From UBA5734 sp964528645 (GTDB lineage: Bacteria > Bacillota > Clostridia > Saccharofermentanales > UBA5734), in NCBI GenBank assembly GCA_964528645.1, contig CAZGSR010000047.1:1-17456 (forward strand): 17,456 nucleotides of DNA, read 5' to 3'. The notes under the pieces were generated by a model that was not told where the DNA came from, ran no database searches, and saw nothing but the letters and a program-made list of their open reading frames with translations. Every line of letters starts with the position of its first letter. The stretch's first letter is position 1. Positions 7,047 through 15,443 of this stretch are shown here, in pieces. A program made the position numbers and the translations under genes.

Positions 7047-8306
7047 ATGAGCACAGGAATCATGCAGGGCCGCCGTGTCGTCATCACAGGCACCGGTGTC
7101 ATCTCGCCCGTCGGGCTGGATACGGAAAGCTTCTGGAACGCACTGGTTCAGGGCCAGTCCGGAATTGCACCACTGGAAAACATTGACCTGACCGGCCAGG
7201 AAGTAGCAGTCGGCGCCCAGGTCAAAGGCTTTGATCCGTTGAAGTACATGGATCGCAAGGAAGCCCGCCGGATGGATCATTACACTCAATTTGCGCTGGC
7301 TGCTGCTGATGAAGCCATGAAAATGAGCGGGCTCGACATCTCGGCGATGGATCCTTACAGGGTCGGCACGATTGTCGGCAGCGGTGTCGGCGGTCTCGAA
7401 ACGCTTGAAACCGAATACGGCAAGCTCTATTCCGGCGGTCCGGCCAGGATCTCACCGCTGTTCATCCCGATGATGATTTCCAACATGGCCGCAGGTAAAA
7501 TCTCGATGGTGTACGGCGCCAAGGGTGCCAATTATTCCGTGACGACTGCCTGCGCGACTGCTACCCATGCGATCGGCGAGGCTTTCCGCGCGATCAAGTA
7601 CGGCCATCTCGATGCCTGTATCGCCGGTGGTGCCGAAGCCCCGATCACCCGCATCGCCCTGGCAGGTTTCAATAACATGACCGCCCTGACCCGGGAAACC
7701 GACCCCAAGGTGGCGTCCGTTCCATTTGACGCCCGGCGCAGTGGTTTTGTCATCGGTGAAGGCGGCGCCATCGTGATCCTGGAGAGCCTCGAGACGGCCC
7801 AGGCCCGCGGGGCAAACATCATCGCCGAAGTAGTCGGCTACGGTGCAACGGCTGATGCCTACCACATCACCAGCCCGGATCCGGAAGGGGAAGGTGCGGC
7901 AATGGCGATGAAACTGGCCATGCAGGAAGCTGGCATCGAACCGTCCGCAGTGGACTACATCAATGCCCATGGCACCAGCACCCCCTTGAATGACAAATAC
8001 GAAACCATCGCGATCAAAAAGGCGCTGGGCGATGCTGCCCGGTCGGTGGCGATCAGCTCGACCAAGTCGATGACTGGCCACCTGCTCGGTGCGGCCGGCG
8101 CGGTTGAGGCCATCGCTTCGGCGCTGGCAACCCGCGACGACGTCATTCCGCCGACGGTTGGCTATGCACAGCCCGACCCAGACTGCGACCTCGACTATGT
8201 TCCCAATCAGGCTCGGAAAGCGACCGTCCGCTATGTCTTGAGCAATTCACTCGGTTTTGGCGGCCATAATGGCACTTTGTGCATCAAGAAATGGGAGGGA
8301 CAGTAA
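7047..8306 (+). CDS. fabF: Beta-ketoacyl-ACP synthase II
   Basis: FabF carries out the elongating condensations of fatty-acid synthesis. From the ATG at 7047 the protein has 419 residues, a normal length. It has the nucleophile C169 in TTACAT, H308 in NAHGTST, K340 and H345 in the KSMTGH block, and the gating GFGG near 403-406. The open frame continues further upstream into fabG, but GGGAGGA at 7034-7040 sits six bases before this ATG and the family homology begins here (RRVVITGTG). It lies 43 bases after fabG and one base before accB. Confidence 0.97.
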   Translation: MSTGIMQGRRVVITGTGVISPVGLDTESFWNALVQGQSGIAPLENIDLTGQEVAVGAQVKGFDPLKYMDRKEARRMDHYTQFALAAADEAMKMSGLDISAMDPYRVGTIVGSGVGGLETLETEYGKLYSGGPARISPLFIPMMISNMAAGKISMVYGAKGANYSVTTACATATHAIGEAFRAIKYGHLDACIAGGAEAPITRIALAGFNNMTALTRETDPKVASVPFDARRSGFVIGEGGAIVILESLETAQARGANIIAEVVGYGATADAYHITSPDPEGEGAAMAMKLAMQEAGIEPSAVDYINAHGTSTPLNDKYETIAIKKALGDAARSVAISSTKSMTGHLLGAAGAVEAIASALATRDDVIPPTVGYAQPDPDCDLDYVPNQARKATVRYVLSNSLGFGGHNGTLCIKKWEGQ

Positions 8307-8307
8307 T

Positions 8308-8805
8308 ATGAATGTCTCAGACATCCGCAAATTGATGGAAACCATGGCCCAGACCGGCCTGACCGAGTTCGAATGGTCCACTGAATTGGAAAAAATCCGC
8401 CTCGAGCGCAAACCAGCCCTGGCCCCGGTGATGGGTGAGTCCCATGCGGATCCAGCCGATCTAATCCAGGCCCTGAGCCATCTGGGCAGTCTGAACGCCC
8501 CGGCTGCAGCTCTAGTCGCAGCTCCAGTGACTGCTGTTGAAGAGGTGGAGCCGCCTGAACCGGTCGGCCAGCTGGTCACCAGTCCGGTGGTTGGCATTTT
8601 CTACGCGGCACCTTCTCCGGATAGCGATCCGTTCGTCAAAGTGGGCTCGTCTGTCGAAAAGGGCGCCCCGCTGTGCATCATCGAAGCGATGAAACTGATG
8701 AATGAGGTCACCAGCCCCTGGTCTGGTGTCATCCTCGACATCCTGGTCGAAAACGGCCAGCGGGTCGAATATGGCCAGCCCCTGTTCCGGATTGGAGGCG
8801 TATAA
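8308..8805 (+). CDS. accB: Biotin carboxyl carrier protein of acetyl-CoA carboxylase
   Basis: AccB carries the biotin that shuttles CO2 between the AccC and AccDA active sites. The 165-residue protein has an N-terminal helical domain (about 1-35), an Ala/Pro/Val-rich flexible linker (about 62-88) and a C-terminal biotinyl domain. The biotinylated lysine is K129 in EAMKLMNEV. The ATG at 8308 is set by GGGAGGGA just before the fabF stop, and only one base separates the two genes. No biotin ligase gene is visible in this window. Confidence 0.96.
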   Translation: MNVSDIRKLMETMAQTGLTEFEWSTELEKIRLERKPALAPVMGESHADPADLIQALSHLGSLNAPAAALVAAPVTAVEEVEPPEPVGQLVTSPVVGIFYAAPSPDSDPFVKVGSSVEKGAPLCIIEAMKLMNEVTSPWSGVILDILVENGQRVEYGQPLFRIGGV

Positions 8806-8808
8806 GCC

Positions 8809-9234
8809 ATGCTGATGAATCAGGAAGAAATCAAGCAGATCATCCCCCATCGTGAGCCTTTCATCCTCGTCGATGAAGTCGAAAGCATGGAGGGTGACAC
8901 CATTGTCTGCTACAAGAATGTGACCGGGGAAGAGGACTTCTTCCGCGGCCATTTTCCTCATTATCCAGTCATGCCCGGCGTCCTGATCGTCGAAGCACTG
9001 GCCCAGGCCGGGGCGATCAGCATCCTCTCCAAAGAAGCCTTCCGCGGCAAGATCGCTTTTTTTGGCGGCATCGACAAGGTCCGTTTCAAGCGCCAGGTTG
9101 TCCCCGGCGACCGGCTGCGCCTCGAGGTCACCCTGACCCGGATGCGCGGCAATGTCGGTTTTGCTACCGGCAAGGCCACGGTGGGTGATGAATTGGCCGT
9201 TTCTGCCGACATCATCTGCGTGATCGGAGGCTGA
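8809..9234 (+). CDS. fabZ: 3-hydroxyacyl-ACP dehydratase
   Basis: FabZ removes water from 3-hydroxyacyl-ACP to give the trans-2-enoyl-ACP. The 141-residue hot-dog-fold protein has the N-terminal IIPHREPF motif and the catalytic H48 in GHFPHYPVMPG, with E62 in VLIVEALAQ. The 14-residue spacing of His and Glu matches the family. The first of two close ATGs is preferred because GGAGG (8794-8798) is 10 bases away rather than 16. It is packed between accB and accC as in other Firmicutes. The isomerase step for unsaturated fatty acids has no gene here. Confidence 0.96.
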   Translation: MLMNQEEIKQIIPHREPFILVDEVESMEGDTIVCYKNVTGEEDFFRGHFPHYPVMPGVLIVEALAQAGAISILSKEAFRGKIAFFGGIDKVRFKRQVVPGDRLRLEVTLTRMRGNVGFATGKATVGDELAVSADIICVIGG

Positions 9235-9239
9235 ATTTT

Positions 9240-10619
9240 ATGTTCAAAAAGGTCCTGATTGCCAACCGCGGTGAAATTGCCGTGACAATCATCCGCGCCT
9301 GCCGTGAAATGGGGATCCAGACGGTCGCGGTCTGCTCTGAGGCGGACAAGGACGCCCTGCATACCCAGCTGGCGGATGAATGCCTGTGTATCGGCCCGGC
9401 CGCTTCCAAAGACAGCTACCTCAATGCCCAGGCGATCCTGACCGCAGCCACCATCACCGGCAGCGATGCGATTCACCCGGGCTTTGGCTTTTTGTCAGAA
9501 AACGCCTCGTTTTCCCGGATGTGTGCCAAAAGCGGCATCAAATTCATTGGCCCGTCCGATGTGGTCATTGAAAAAATGGGCGACAAAGCCACGGCACGCC
9601 AGACGGCGGTCGAGGCTGGCGTGCCGGTCATTCCAGGCACACATGGCGTCGTGGCCAATGTCACCGATGCCCTGAAAGCGGCCAGTGAGATCGGTTATCC
9701 GGTCATGATCAAGGCCTCCTCTGGCGGCGGTGGCCGTGGCATGCGCATCGCCCTGAGTCACGAAGATCTGCCGGGTGCTTTCCAGACGGCCCGGGCCGAA
9801 GCCATGGCTTGCTTTGGCGATGACCGCGTCTACCTCGAGCGCTTCGTCAAGGACCCGCGCCACATCGAGATCCAGCTGCTCGCCGATGAGCATGGCAACG
9901 TGATCCATCTCGGGGAGCGTGACTGTTCCATCCAGCGCCGCAACCAGAAAATCCTCGAGGAGGCCACTTCTCCGTTTGCCACGCCCGAATTGCGCCTGGC
10001 GATGGGCGATGCTGCTGTCAGGCTGGCCAAGCATGTCGATTATACCGGTGTCGGTACGATCGAGTTCCTGGTCGACACCGAGCGCAATTTCTACTTTATG
10101 GAAATGAACACCCGGATCCAGGTTGAGCATCCCGTGACTGAAGCTGTGACCGGTGTCAACCTGATCCAGGAGCAGATCCGGTCCGCTGCCGGTGAAGTGC
10201 TCAAGCTGCGTCAGGAAGATATTTCTTTTGCCGGCCATTCGATCGAATGCCGGATCAATGCCGAAGATCCGCACCACAACTTCCGGCCCAGCCCGGGCAC
10301 AATCCAGAGCCTGCACGTTCCCGGAGGTCCGGGTGTCCGTGTCGATAGCGCCATCTACCAGGGCTATTCGATCCCGCCCTACTATGACTCGCTGCTGGCC
10401 AAGCTGATCGTCTATGCCCCGAGCCGCACCCAGGCGATTGCCCGCATGCGCCGGGCCCTGATGGAATTCATGATTTCCGGTGTCGAAACCAACATCGACT
10501 TCCATCTGGCCATTCTGCGTGATCCGGATTTCATTGCAGGTACCTACAACATTGGTTATCTGGGTCAGAAGGCTGATGCCCTGCTGGGCGAGCTCAACCA
10601 TTACCGAAAGGAAGGCTAA
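9240..10619 (+). CDS. accC: Acetyl-CoA carboxylase, biotin carboxylase subunit
   Basis: AccC carboxylates the biotin on AccB using ATP and bicarbonate. The 459-residue protein has IANRGEIA (7-14), the glycine-rich ATP-grasp loop SSGGGGRGM (160-168), and residues matching the known active site: K116, K158, H208, K237, E275, E288, R292 and E296 (MNTRIQVEHPVTE). The C-terminal domain is complete. GGAGG lies nine bases before the ATG and within the end of fabZ, so the two are probably co-translated. A long open frame on the opposite strand is only a codon-bias shadow. Confidence 0.97.
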   Translation: MFKKVLIANRGEIAVTIIRACREMGIQTVAVCSEADKDALHTQLADECLCIGPAASKDSYLNAQAILTAATITGSDAIHPGFGFLSENASFSRMCAKSGIKFIGPSDVVIEKMGDKATARQTAVEAGVPVIPGTHGVVANVTDALKAASEIGYPVMIKASSGGGGRGMRIALSHEDLPGAFQTARAEAMACFGDDRVYLERFVKDPRHIEIQLLADEHGNVIHLGERDCSIQRRNQKILEEATSPFATPELRLAMGDAAVRLAKHVDYTGVGTIEFLVDTERNFYFMEMNTRIQVEHPVTEAVTGVNLIQEQIRSAAGEVLKLRQEDISFAGHSIECRINAEDPHHNFRPSPGTIQSLHVPGGPGVRVDSAIYQGYSIPPYYDSLLAKLIVYAPSRTQAIARMRRALMEFMISGVETNIDFHLAILRDPDFIAGTYNIGYLGQKADALLGELNHYRKEG

Positions 10620-10622
10620 CCC

Positions 10623-12410
10623 ATGGCCGTTGACGTCCTCAAACAGATGCGCGAACGCCTCGCGCAGGAGACGCTGCGCCGGCAAGCCCTCGAGGCCAGC
10701 CCGGACCTGCAGGTTGCTGCAGATGGCGAAGACAAGGTCTATGCCTATGCCAAACCGATTCCGGATGACCTGTGGATCAAATGCCCTGCCTGCAATGGCG
10801 TCATGTTCCGTGATGATTTCGAGAAAAACCTCCAGGTCTGCGCCGTCTGCGGTCACCACTACCGCCTCGACAGCCGCCAGCGTCTGCAGCAGATCGTTGA
10901 CGAGGGCTCATTTGTCGAGTTTGACCTGGCCATGGAAAGTCTCAATCCGATTGATTTCAAGGGCTATCCGGAAAAGCTGAAGAAGCTCCAGCAGGAAACC
11001 GGCTTGCGTGATGCCGTGGTCACTGGCCGCGGCAAAGTCCATGGCCAGGACTGCCTGGTCGCGATCATGGACAGCCGCTTCATGATGGGCTCGATGGGCT
11101 CGGTCGTCGGGGAAAAGATCACCCGCGTCTTTGAACGTGGCCTCGAGCTGCGCCTGCCGGTCGTGACTTTCTCAGTTTCGGGTGGTGCCCGCATGCAGGA
11201 GGGGATCGTCTCCCTGATGCAGATGGCCAAAACTTCGGCGGCGGTCGGCCGTTTCCAGGCCGCCGGCCTGCTGTACATTTCCGTGATGACTGACCCGACC
11301 ACCGGCGGCGTCACGGCCAGCTTCGCCAGCCTCGGCGACATCATCCTCTCCGAGCCAGGCACCCTGATTGGTTTTGCCGGCCGCCGGGTCATCGAAGGTA
11401 CCATTGCGGAAGCGTTGCCGGATACGTTCCAGCGGGCTGAGTTCCTGCTCGAGCACGGTTTCCTCGACCTGATCGTGCCCAGAAACCAGATGAAAGAGAC
11501 TCTGGCGACATTGCTGGCTTTCCATGCCCCGAATGCGGCGGAAGGCTCGTTTGAGAATCTGGAGAAAGCGCGCCTGTCCTGGGAGGGTAGCCAGCGTGAA
11601 CGCGTGGCCAGTACGCTGCCCGGTTCAGCCCGGCTGGACATCATCCGTCAGAAAAACCGCCCGGTGATCACCGACTACTTGCCGCTGGTCTTTGACCTGG
11701 CACTCGAGCTGCATGGTGACCGTGGCTTCAAGGATGACGCCGCACTCTGGTGCGGACTGGCCAGCCTTGCCGGCCAGCCGGTTACCGTGGTCGGCCATCG
11801 CAAAGGCCGCACCCTGGACGAAAACACGCGCGCCAATTTTGGCATGCCCCATCCGGAAGGCTATCGCAAGGCGCTGCGCCTGATGAAGCAGGCGGAAAAA
11901 TTCAAACGCCCGATCGTCTGCCTGATCGATACATCCGGCGCCTACTGCGGCGTCGGGGCCGAAGAACGTGGCCAGGGCGAGGCGATTGCCCGCAATCTGC
12001 TGGAAATGGCCCAGCTCAAGGTGCCGGTGATCTGTGTCGTCATGGGCGAGGGTGGCAGCGGTGGCGCGCTGGCGATCGGAGTCGGCAATGAGCTGGCGAT
12101 GCTGTCCAACACGCTATATTCGGTCATTTCGCCGCGTGGCTTTGCCTCACTGCTCTGGAAAGATCCGACCCGCGAGCGCGAAGCAGCCGATTCGATCAAG
12201 ATCACAGCTGAGGACCTGACTAGGCTGGGCATTTGTGATGCGATCATCGAGGAACCCGGCGAAGGGGCTCATACCAATTTGTCGCAGATGGCAGCCAACT
12301 TGCGCAGCTACCTGGCTGCCGGTCTGGCCCGCCAATTAGTCAAATCAGAAGAACAGCTGCTTGAAGAGCGCTATGGCAAATTCCGCCGCATCGGCAGCTT
12401 TAGTGAGTGA
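10623..12410 (+). CDS. accDA: Acetyl-CoA carboxylase carboxyltransferase, fused beta-alpha subunits
   Basis: This enzyme transfers the carboxyl group from biotin to acetyl-CoA, giving malonyl-CoA, which FabD then uses. AccD and AccA are usually separate; here they are one 595-residue chain. Residues about 45-300 are the AccD half, with a four-cysteine zinc ribbon (C54, C57, C73, C76) and SGGARMQEG (186-194). Residues about 337-590 are the AccA half, with ELHGDRGF, GHRKG, DTSGAYCG and GEGGSGGALA. The N-terminal helical part of a normal AccA is mostly missing and replaced by a linker near 305-336. No stop, frameshift or internal start signal is visible at the seam. Fused forms are known in some Clostridia. 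It starts three bases after accC. Confidence 0.95.
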   Translation: MAVDVLKQMRERLAQETLRRQALEASPDLQVAADGEDKVYAYAKPIPDDLWIKCPACNGVMFRDDFEKNLQVCAVCGHHYRLDSRQRLQQIVDEGSFVEFDLAMESLNPIDFKGYPEKLKKLQQETGLRDAVVTGRGKVHGQDCLVAIMDSRFMMGSMGSVVGEKITRVFERGLELRLPVVTFSVSGGARMQEGIVSLMQMAKTSAAVGRFQAAGLLYISVMTDPTTGGVTASFASLGDIILSEPGTLIGFAGRRVIEGTIAEALPDTFQRAEFLLEHGFLDLIVPRNQMKETLATLLAFHAPNAAEGSFENLEKARLSWEGSQRERVASTLPGSARLDIIRQKNRPVITDYLPLVFDLALELHGDRGFKDDAALWCGLASLAGQPVTVVGHRKGRTLDENTRANFGMPHPEGYRKALRLMKQAEKFKRPIVCLIDTSGAYCGVGAEERGQGEAIARNLLEMAQLKVPVICVVMGEGGSGGALAIGVGNELAMLSNTLYSVISPRGFASLLWKDPTREREAADSIKITAEDLTRLGICDAIIEEPGEGAHTNLSQMAANLRSYLAAGLARQLVKSEEQLLEERYGKFRRIGSFSE

Positions 12411-12414
12411 GTGC

Positions 12415-13653
12415 ATGAAAATCAATGACTTGCCGACCCAGTATTTCCGGGATAACCGCCAGGCCCTTGGCCAGCTCCTGACGGATGGCTCACTTGCCAT
12501 TATCGTTTCGGGGCGTCCGCCAGTCCGCACCTCGGATGAGCATTACCGCTTCCTGGCCAACCGCAATTTTTTTTATTTGACCGGCATCGAACAGGAAGGA
12601 AGCATCCTGGTCCTGCTCAGGGAATACGGCGTGATCAAATGCACGCTGTTCATCCCGAGTACGGACGCGATGTACGAGCGCTGGAATGGCAAGCGCCTGA
12701 CGCGTGCGGAAGCGACGGACCGCTCCGGCCTGACCGATGTGGCCTATGTCGAGGGCTTCGAGGGCCAACTGGCGGACCTGGTCGCTAGCCGGACGCAAAA
12801 ACTCTGGCTCGATTTTTCGGCTGACAATTCCCAGGCACGCCATTTGAAGGAACAAATGGCGCAGGACCATCCCTTGCTGGAAACAGCAGACATCAGTCCC
12901 CTGCTGGTTTCGCTGCGCATGATCAAGCACCAGGTGGAAATTGACCTGATCCGTGAAGCTGCCATGCTGACCGGCGAAGGAATCCTCGCGATCCTGCGGG
13001 CTTGCCGGCCTGGCTTGAAAGAATACCACCTCTGGAGCGAGTTCCAGTATACGCTCAGCCAGGCGGGCTGCCTCGAGCCAGCCTTCAGTTCGATCATCGC
13101 TGCCGGGGAAAATTCCCTGTGCCTGCATTACATGAACCCACGGGCGACCATCCAGGATGGCGACCTGATCCAGCTTGATGTCGGTGCCACGTATGGGGGC
13201 CTCTGCGCCGATATTTCACGGGCCTTGCCCGCCAATGGCCGATTCAGCGAGCACCAGCGTGCGATTTATAACCTCGTGCGCCAGTGTCAGGAGAAGGCAT
13301 TTGCCACGATCCGGCCGGGCATCCGCCTGACTCAGATCAACGAGGCCTGCCAGGAAGTGGCGCGCGAGGGTTTGTCGGCTCTTGGCCTTTTACAGCCAGA
13401 CCAGCCGGTCAAGGATTATTTCTGGCACGGTGTCTCACACCATCTCGGTCTGGATGTCCACGATGTCAGCAACAAAGAAGCCCTGCTCAAACCGGGCATG
13501 GTCCTGACTGTCGAACCGGGCGTTTATGTCAGCGAATGGGGATTTGGCATGCGCCTGGAAGATGACGTGGTTGTGACCGAAGACGGCTGCCAAGTCATTT
13601 CGGCGGCTATTCCCCGCGAGGCTGATGAAATCGAAGCTCTGATGAATGGTTGA
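12415..13653 (+). CDS. pepP: Xaa-Pro aminopeptidase, peptidase family M24B
   Basis: PepP-type enzymes cleave the residue before an N-terminal proline. From the ATG at 12415 the protein has 412 residues: an AMP_N domain (about 5-130, with FRDNRQAL and NFFYLTG) and a pita-bread catalytic domain. Metal ligands are D255, D266, H342 in HGVSHHLGLDVHD, E367 in TVEPGVY and E382. The start is four bases after the accDA stop, with no convincing Shine-Dalgarno, so reinitiation from accDA is likely. The frame is open further upstream, but the family homology begins here. Its place at the end of a lipid operon gives no obvious functional link. PepQ-like prolidase is excluded by the AMP_N domain. Confidence 0.9.
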   Translation: MKINDLPTQYFRDNRQALGQLLTDGSLAIIVSGRPPVRTSDEHYRFLANRNFFYLTGIEQEGSILVLLREYGVIKCTLFIPSTDAMYERWNGKRLTRAEATDRSGLTDVAYVEGFEGQLADLVASRTQKLWLDFSADNSQARHLKEQMAQDHPLLETADISPLLVSLRMIKHQVEIDLIREAAMLTGEGILAILRACRPGLKEYHLWSEFQYTLSQAGCLEPAFSSIIAAGENSLCLHYMNPRATIQDGDLIQLDVGATYGGLCADISRALPANGRFSEHQRAIYNLVRQCQEKAFATIRPGIRLTQINEACQEVAREGLSALGLLQPDQPVKDYFWHGVSHHLGLDVHDVSNKEALLKPGMVLTVEPGVYVSEWGFGMRLEDDVVVTEDGCQVISAAIPREADEIEALMNG

Positions 13654-13671
13654 TCGACCGCGCTGGGTCGC

Positions 13672-13700
13672 TTTACAAAAGCTCGTGCACGCGTCATAAT
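13672..13700 (+). promoter_or_regulatory. Promoter of the thiamine-transport operon (TTTACA, 17 bp, CATAAT)
   Basis: TTTACA (13672-13677) and CATAAT (13695-13700) each match the sigma-A consensus at five of six bases, with the ideal 17-base spacing. The start site near 13707 lies just ahead of the TPP riboswitch, as expected. Confidence 0.75.
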
Positions 13701-13710
13701 CAACATCACA

Positions 13711-13803
13711 CATGAGGGGAGCTGGCTTGGAAGCCGGCTGAGAGGGCATCTCACTGATGCCGACCCATTAACCTGATCCGGGTAATGCCGGCGGAGGGAC
13801 GAT
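13711..13803 (+). promoter_or_regulatory. TPP riboswitch (THI element) aptamer
   Basis: The aptamer binds thiamine pyrophosphate and turns off expression when it is plentiful. Conserved parts are visible in order: GGGG (13716-13719), a P3 helix, the CTGAGA core at 13738-13743, an extra P3a hairpin (GGCATC...GATGCC), GACCC, AACCTGATC, a CCGG-GTAATG-CCGG helix and the closing GCGGAGGGA. The P1 helix is weak by eye. It is followed directly by an intrinsic terminator, so control is probably at transcription elongation. Confidence 0.95.
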
Positions 13804-13817
13804 AGCAGGGACCTTTT

Positions 13818-13860
13818 GGACCTTTCGCCAGTCAGACCGCCGGCGGAAGGTCTTTTTATT
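13818..13860 (+). terminator. Riboswitch-controlled intrinsic terminator
   Basis: Arms at 13818-13829 and 13842-13853 form a 12-bp stem with two G-U pairs, a 12-base loop and a run of T's (13853-13857, then more). It lies between the TPP aptamer and the ribosome binding site of thiT. This is the expected expression platform: ligand binding should favour this hairpin. Confidence 0.85.
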
Positions 13861-13876
13861 TTGAAGGAGGTTTCCC

Positions 13877-14482
13877 ATGTCATCACAGAATTCACTGAAT
13901 CCGTCTACCAATCAAATGCGCGAGACCATTCTCGCGACTGCTGCCGGAGGCATGGCGATCGCTCTGTCGTCTGTCCTCTCCCTGGTCAAGCTGTTCGCCA
14001 TGCCCCAGGGTGGTTCAGTCACAGCGGCTTCGATGCTGCCAATCCTGTTTGTCGCCCTCGCCTTTGGCCCGGCCTGGGGCATGGGGATCGGCGCGGTCTA
14101 TGGTCTGCTGCAATTCGTGATCGAGCCTTATTCGGCCCACTGGGCATCGATCATCCTTGACTATCCGCTGGCGTTTGGCCTTCTGGGTTTGGCTGGATTT
14201 TTTGCCTTGCCGAAAGCGACACGCCTGGAAGAGCGCCAGATCCTGCGCCGCCTGGGCGGTATCCACTGGCCGATGGTGATTGTGGCTGTCGTGACTGGTA
14301 TGCTCGGGCGCACGATCAGCCATGTCATCTCCGGCATCGTATTTTATGCCTCTTATGCCGGTGACCAGAATCCATTGATCTACTCTTTGGTTTATAATCT
14401 GTCTTACATGGTGCCGGAGGCCGTCATTACGCTGATCATTCTTGTCCCTCTGGCAGCTGTATTCCGCAAGAAAGGTAACTAA
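13877..14482 (+). CDS. thiT: Thiamine ECF transporter, substrate-binding S component
   Basis: ThiT is the membrane protein that binds thiamine and docks on the shared EcfAA'T energy module for uptake. The 201-residue protein has about six hydrophobic helices. Family signatures are MPQGGSVTAASMLPI (42-56), DYPLAFGLLGLAGF (95-108), H149, and YNLSYMVPE (173-181) containing the thiamine-binding region. AAGGAGG sits six bases before the ATG. Control by the TPP riboswitch agrees with the substrate. The energy-coupling genes are not in this window and are presumably encoded elsewhere. Confidence 0.93.
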   Translation: MSSQNSLNPSTNQMRETILATAAGGMAIALSSVLSLVKLFAMPQGGSVTAASMLPILFVALAFGPAWGMGIGAVYGLLQFVIEPYSAHWASIILDYPLAFGLLGLAGFFALPKATRLEERQILRRLGGIHWPMVIVAVVTGMLGRTISHVISGIVFYASYAGDQNPLIYSLVYNLSYMVPEAVITLIILVPLAAVFRKKGN

Positions 14483-14486
14483 ACCC

Positions 14487-14993
14487 ATGCCCAATGCCAA
14501 TGTTTCCCGGACTGTCGCCTATGGCGGCATGCTGGCAGCCCTGATCCTGGTTGTCACCCGCTTCAGTGCCATACCGATTATGAATGGCCAAGGCTATCTC
14601 AACCTTGGTGACATGACCATCCTGTTTGCCGCAGCTTTGCTCGGACCGGCAGCAGCAGTACCCGCAGCGATCGGCTCGGCCCTGGCGGATGTCTGGGCTG
14701 GCTATGTCCAGTATGCGCCTGCGACTTTTATCATCAAAGGCCTGGTTGCCCTGAGCGCCGGTTTGTTTTTGCGCAAGCTGAATGTCACCTTGCCGTTCAA
14801 AATCTTTGGCATGGCCCTGGCTGAACTTGCCATGGCTGCCGGATACCTCGTGTTCGAACTGTTCCTGCTCGGACCGGCCATCGCCCTCTTTGACCTCACC
14901 TTCAACCTGATCCAGGCTGGTGTCTGTACGCTCGTCGCTGCCCTGCTTCTGCCCGTTGCCGAACGCATCAGAAAAACCAGCAATCTGAATTAA
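14487..14993 (+). CDS. ECF transporter S component, HmpT-like (probable thiamine-precursor uptake)
   Basis: From the ATG at 14487 this is a 168-residue protein with five or six hydrophobic helices. GYLNLGD (36-42), AALLGP (49-54) and the block from IGSALADVWAGY to APATFIIKG (62-85) are typical of the PF07155/COG4720 group of S components, which includes predicted hydroxymethylpyrimidine transporters (HmpT). The gene follows thiT by four bases and lies under the same TPP riboswitch, which supports a thiamine-related substrate. The sequence alone does not fix the ligand; riboflavin or another vitamin is possible. The start with the AAAGG about 11 bases upstream is preferred over the longer frame reaching into thiT. 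Confidence 0.75.
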   Translation: MPNANVSRTVAYGGMLAALILVVTRFSAIPIMNGQGYLNLGDMTILFAAALLGPAAAVPAAIGSALADVWAGYVQYAPATFIIKGLVALSAGLFLRKLNVTLPFKIFGMALAELAMAAGYLVFELFLLGPAIALFDLTFNLIQAGVCTLVAALLLPVAERIRKTSNLN

Positions 14994-15029
14994 AATCCAA
15001 AGTCAAAAAAACGCCCCAATCTGACAAGA

Positions 15030-15076
15030 CATAAGAAAACCGGCTCAGCTCTAAAGCTGAAGCCGGTTTTCTTATG
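15030..15076. terminator. Bidirectional terminator between the thi and amt-glnB units
   Basis: A very stable hairpin of about 21 bp has one unpaired base. Its arms start at 15030 and end at 15076, with a CTAA loop. A-rich and T-rich ends (AAGAAAACC and GGTTTTCTT) let it work in both directions. It separates two convergent transcripts, ending 26 bases from the P-II stop codon. Confidence 0.85.
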
Positions 15077-15101
15077 GTGTGCCCAAAATGGGACCCGGTC
15101 C

Positions 15102-15443
15102 CTAGAGCGCTTTTTCGCCGGTTTCGCCGGTGCGGATGCGGATGACTTCTTCGACGGGGTAGATGAAGATTTTGCCGTCGCCGAATTCGCCGATGGGGGC
15201 GACTTCGAGGAGGATATTCTTGATGATGGCGACGTCAGAGTCTTTGACGACCATGTCCATGACGACCTTGGGGATCAGGTCGAGGGTGTAGCGCTCACCG
15301 CGCCAGACTTGCTCGATCCCTTTCTGGCTGCCATTGCCGACAATGTCGGTGATCATGACGCCTTTATAGACGCCAGCTTTTTCCAGGGCATCCCGGACGT
15401 CATTGAGTTTTTCGGGACGGATGACTGCTTTGATATGTTTCAT
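15102..15443 (-). CDS. glnB: Nitrogen regulatory protein P-II (GlnB/GlnK family)
   Basis: P-II trimers sense ATP/ADP and 2-oxoglutarate and, when next to amt, usually gate ammonium uptake by inserting the T-loop into the channel. The 113-residue protein has the core MKHIKAVIRPEKLNDV, a T-loop (about 36-56) with QKG and RGERY, the B-loop GEFGDGKIFI and the RIRTGE C-terminus. A one-residue insertion near 26 shifts numbering, so Y52 matches the uridylylated Tyr51 of E. coli. The position of Tyr46 is Trp47. The start follows AGGAGG, 15 bases after amt, so they form one operon. Calling it glnB or glnK is arbitrary; the amt linkage favours GlnK function. Confidence 0.93.
   Translation of the reverse strand: MKHIKAVIRPEKLNDVRDALEKAGVYKGVMITDIVGNGSQKGIEQVWRGERYTLDLIPKVVMDMVVKDSDVAIIKNILLEVAPIGEFGDGKIFIYPVEEVIRIRTGETGEKAL

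Noticed and set aside
9495..10859. Minus-strand open frame of 454 codons antisense to accC
   Set aside because: It is a mirror of the codon bias of accC, which has complete catalytic motifs; similar shadows lie opposite most genes here.
13655..13670. Terminator after pepP
   Set aside because: The stem CGACC/GGTCG is only five base pairs and is followed by only three T's; it is too weak to call.
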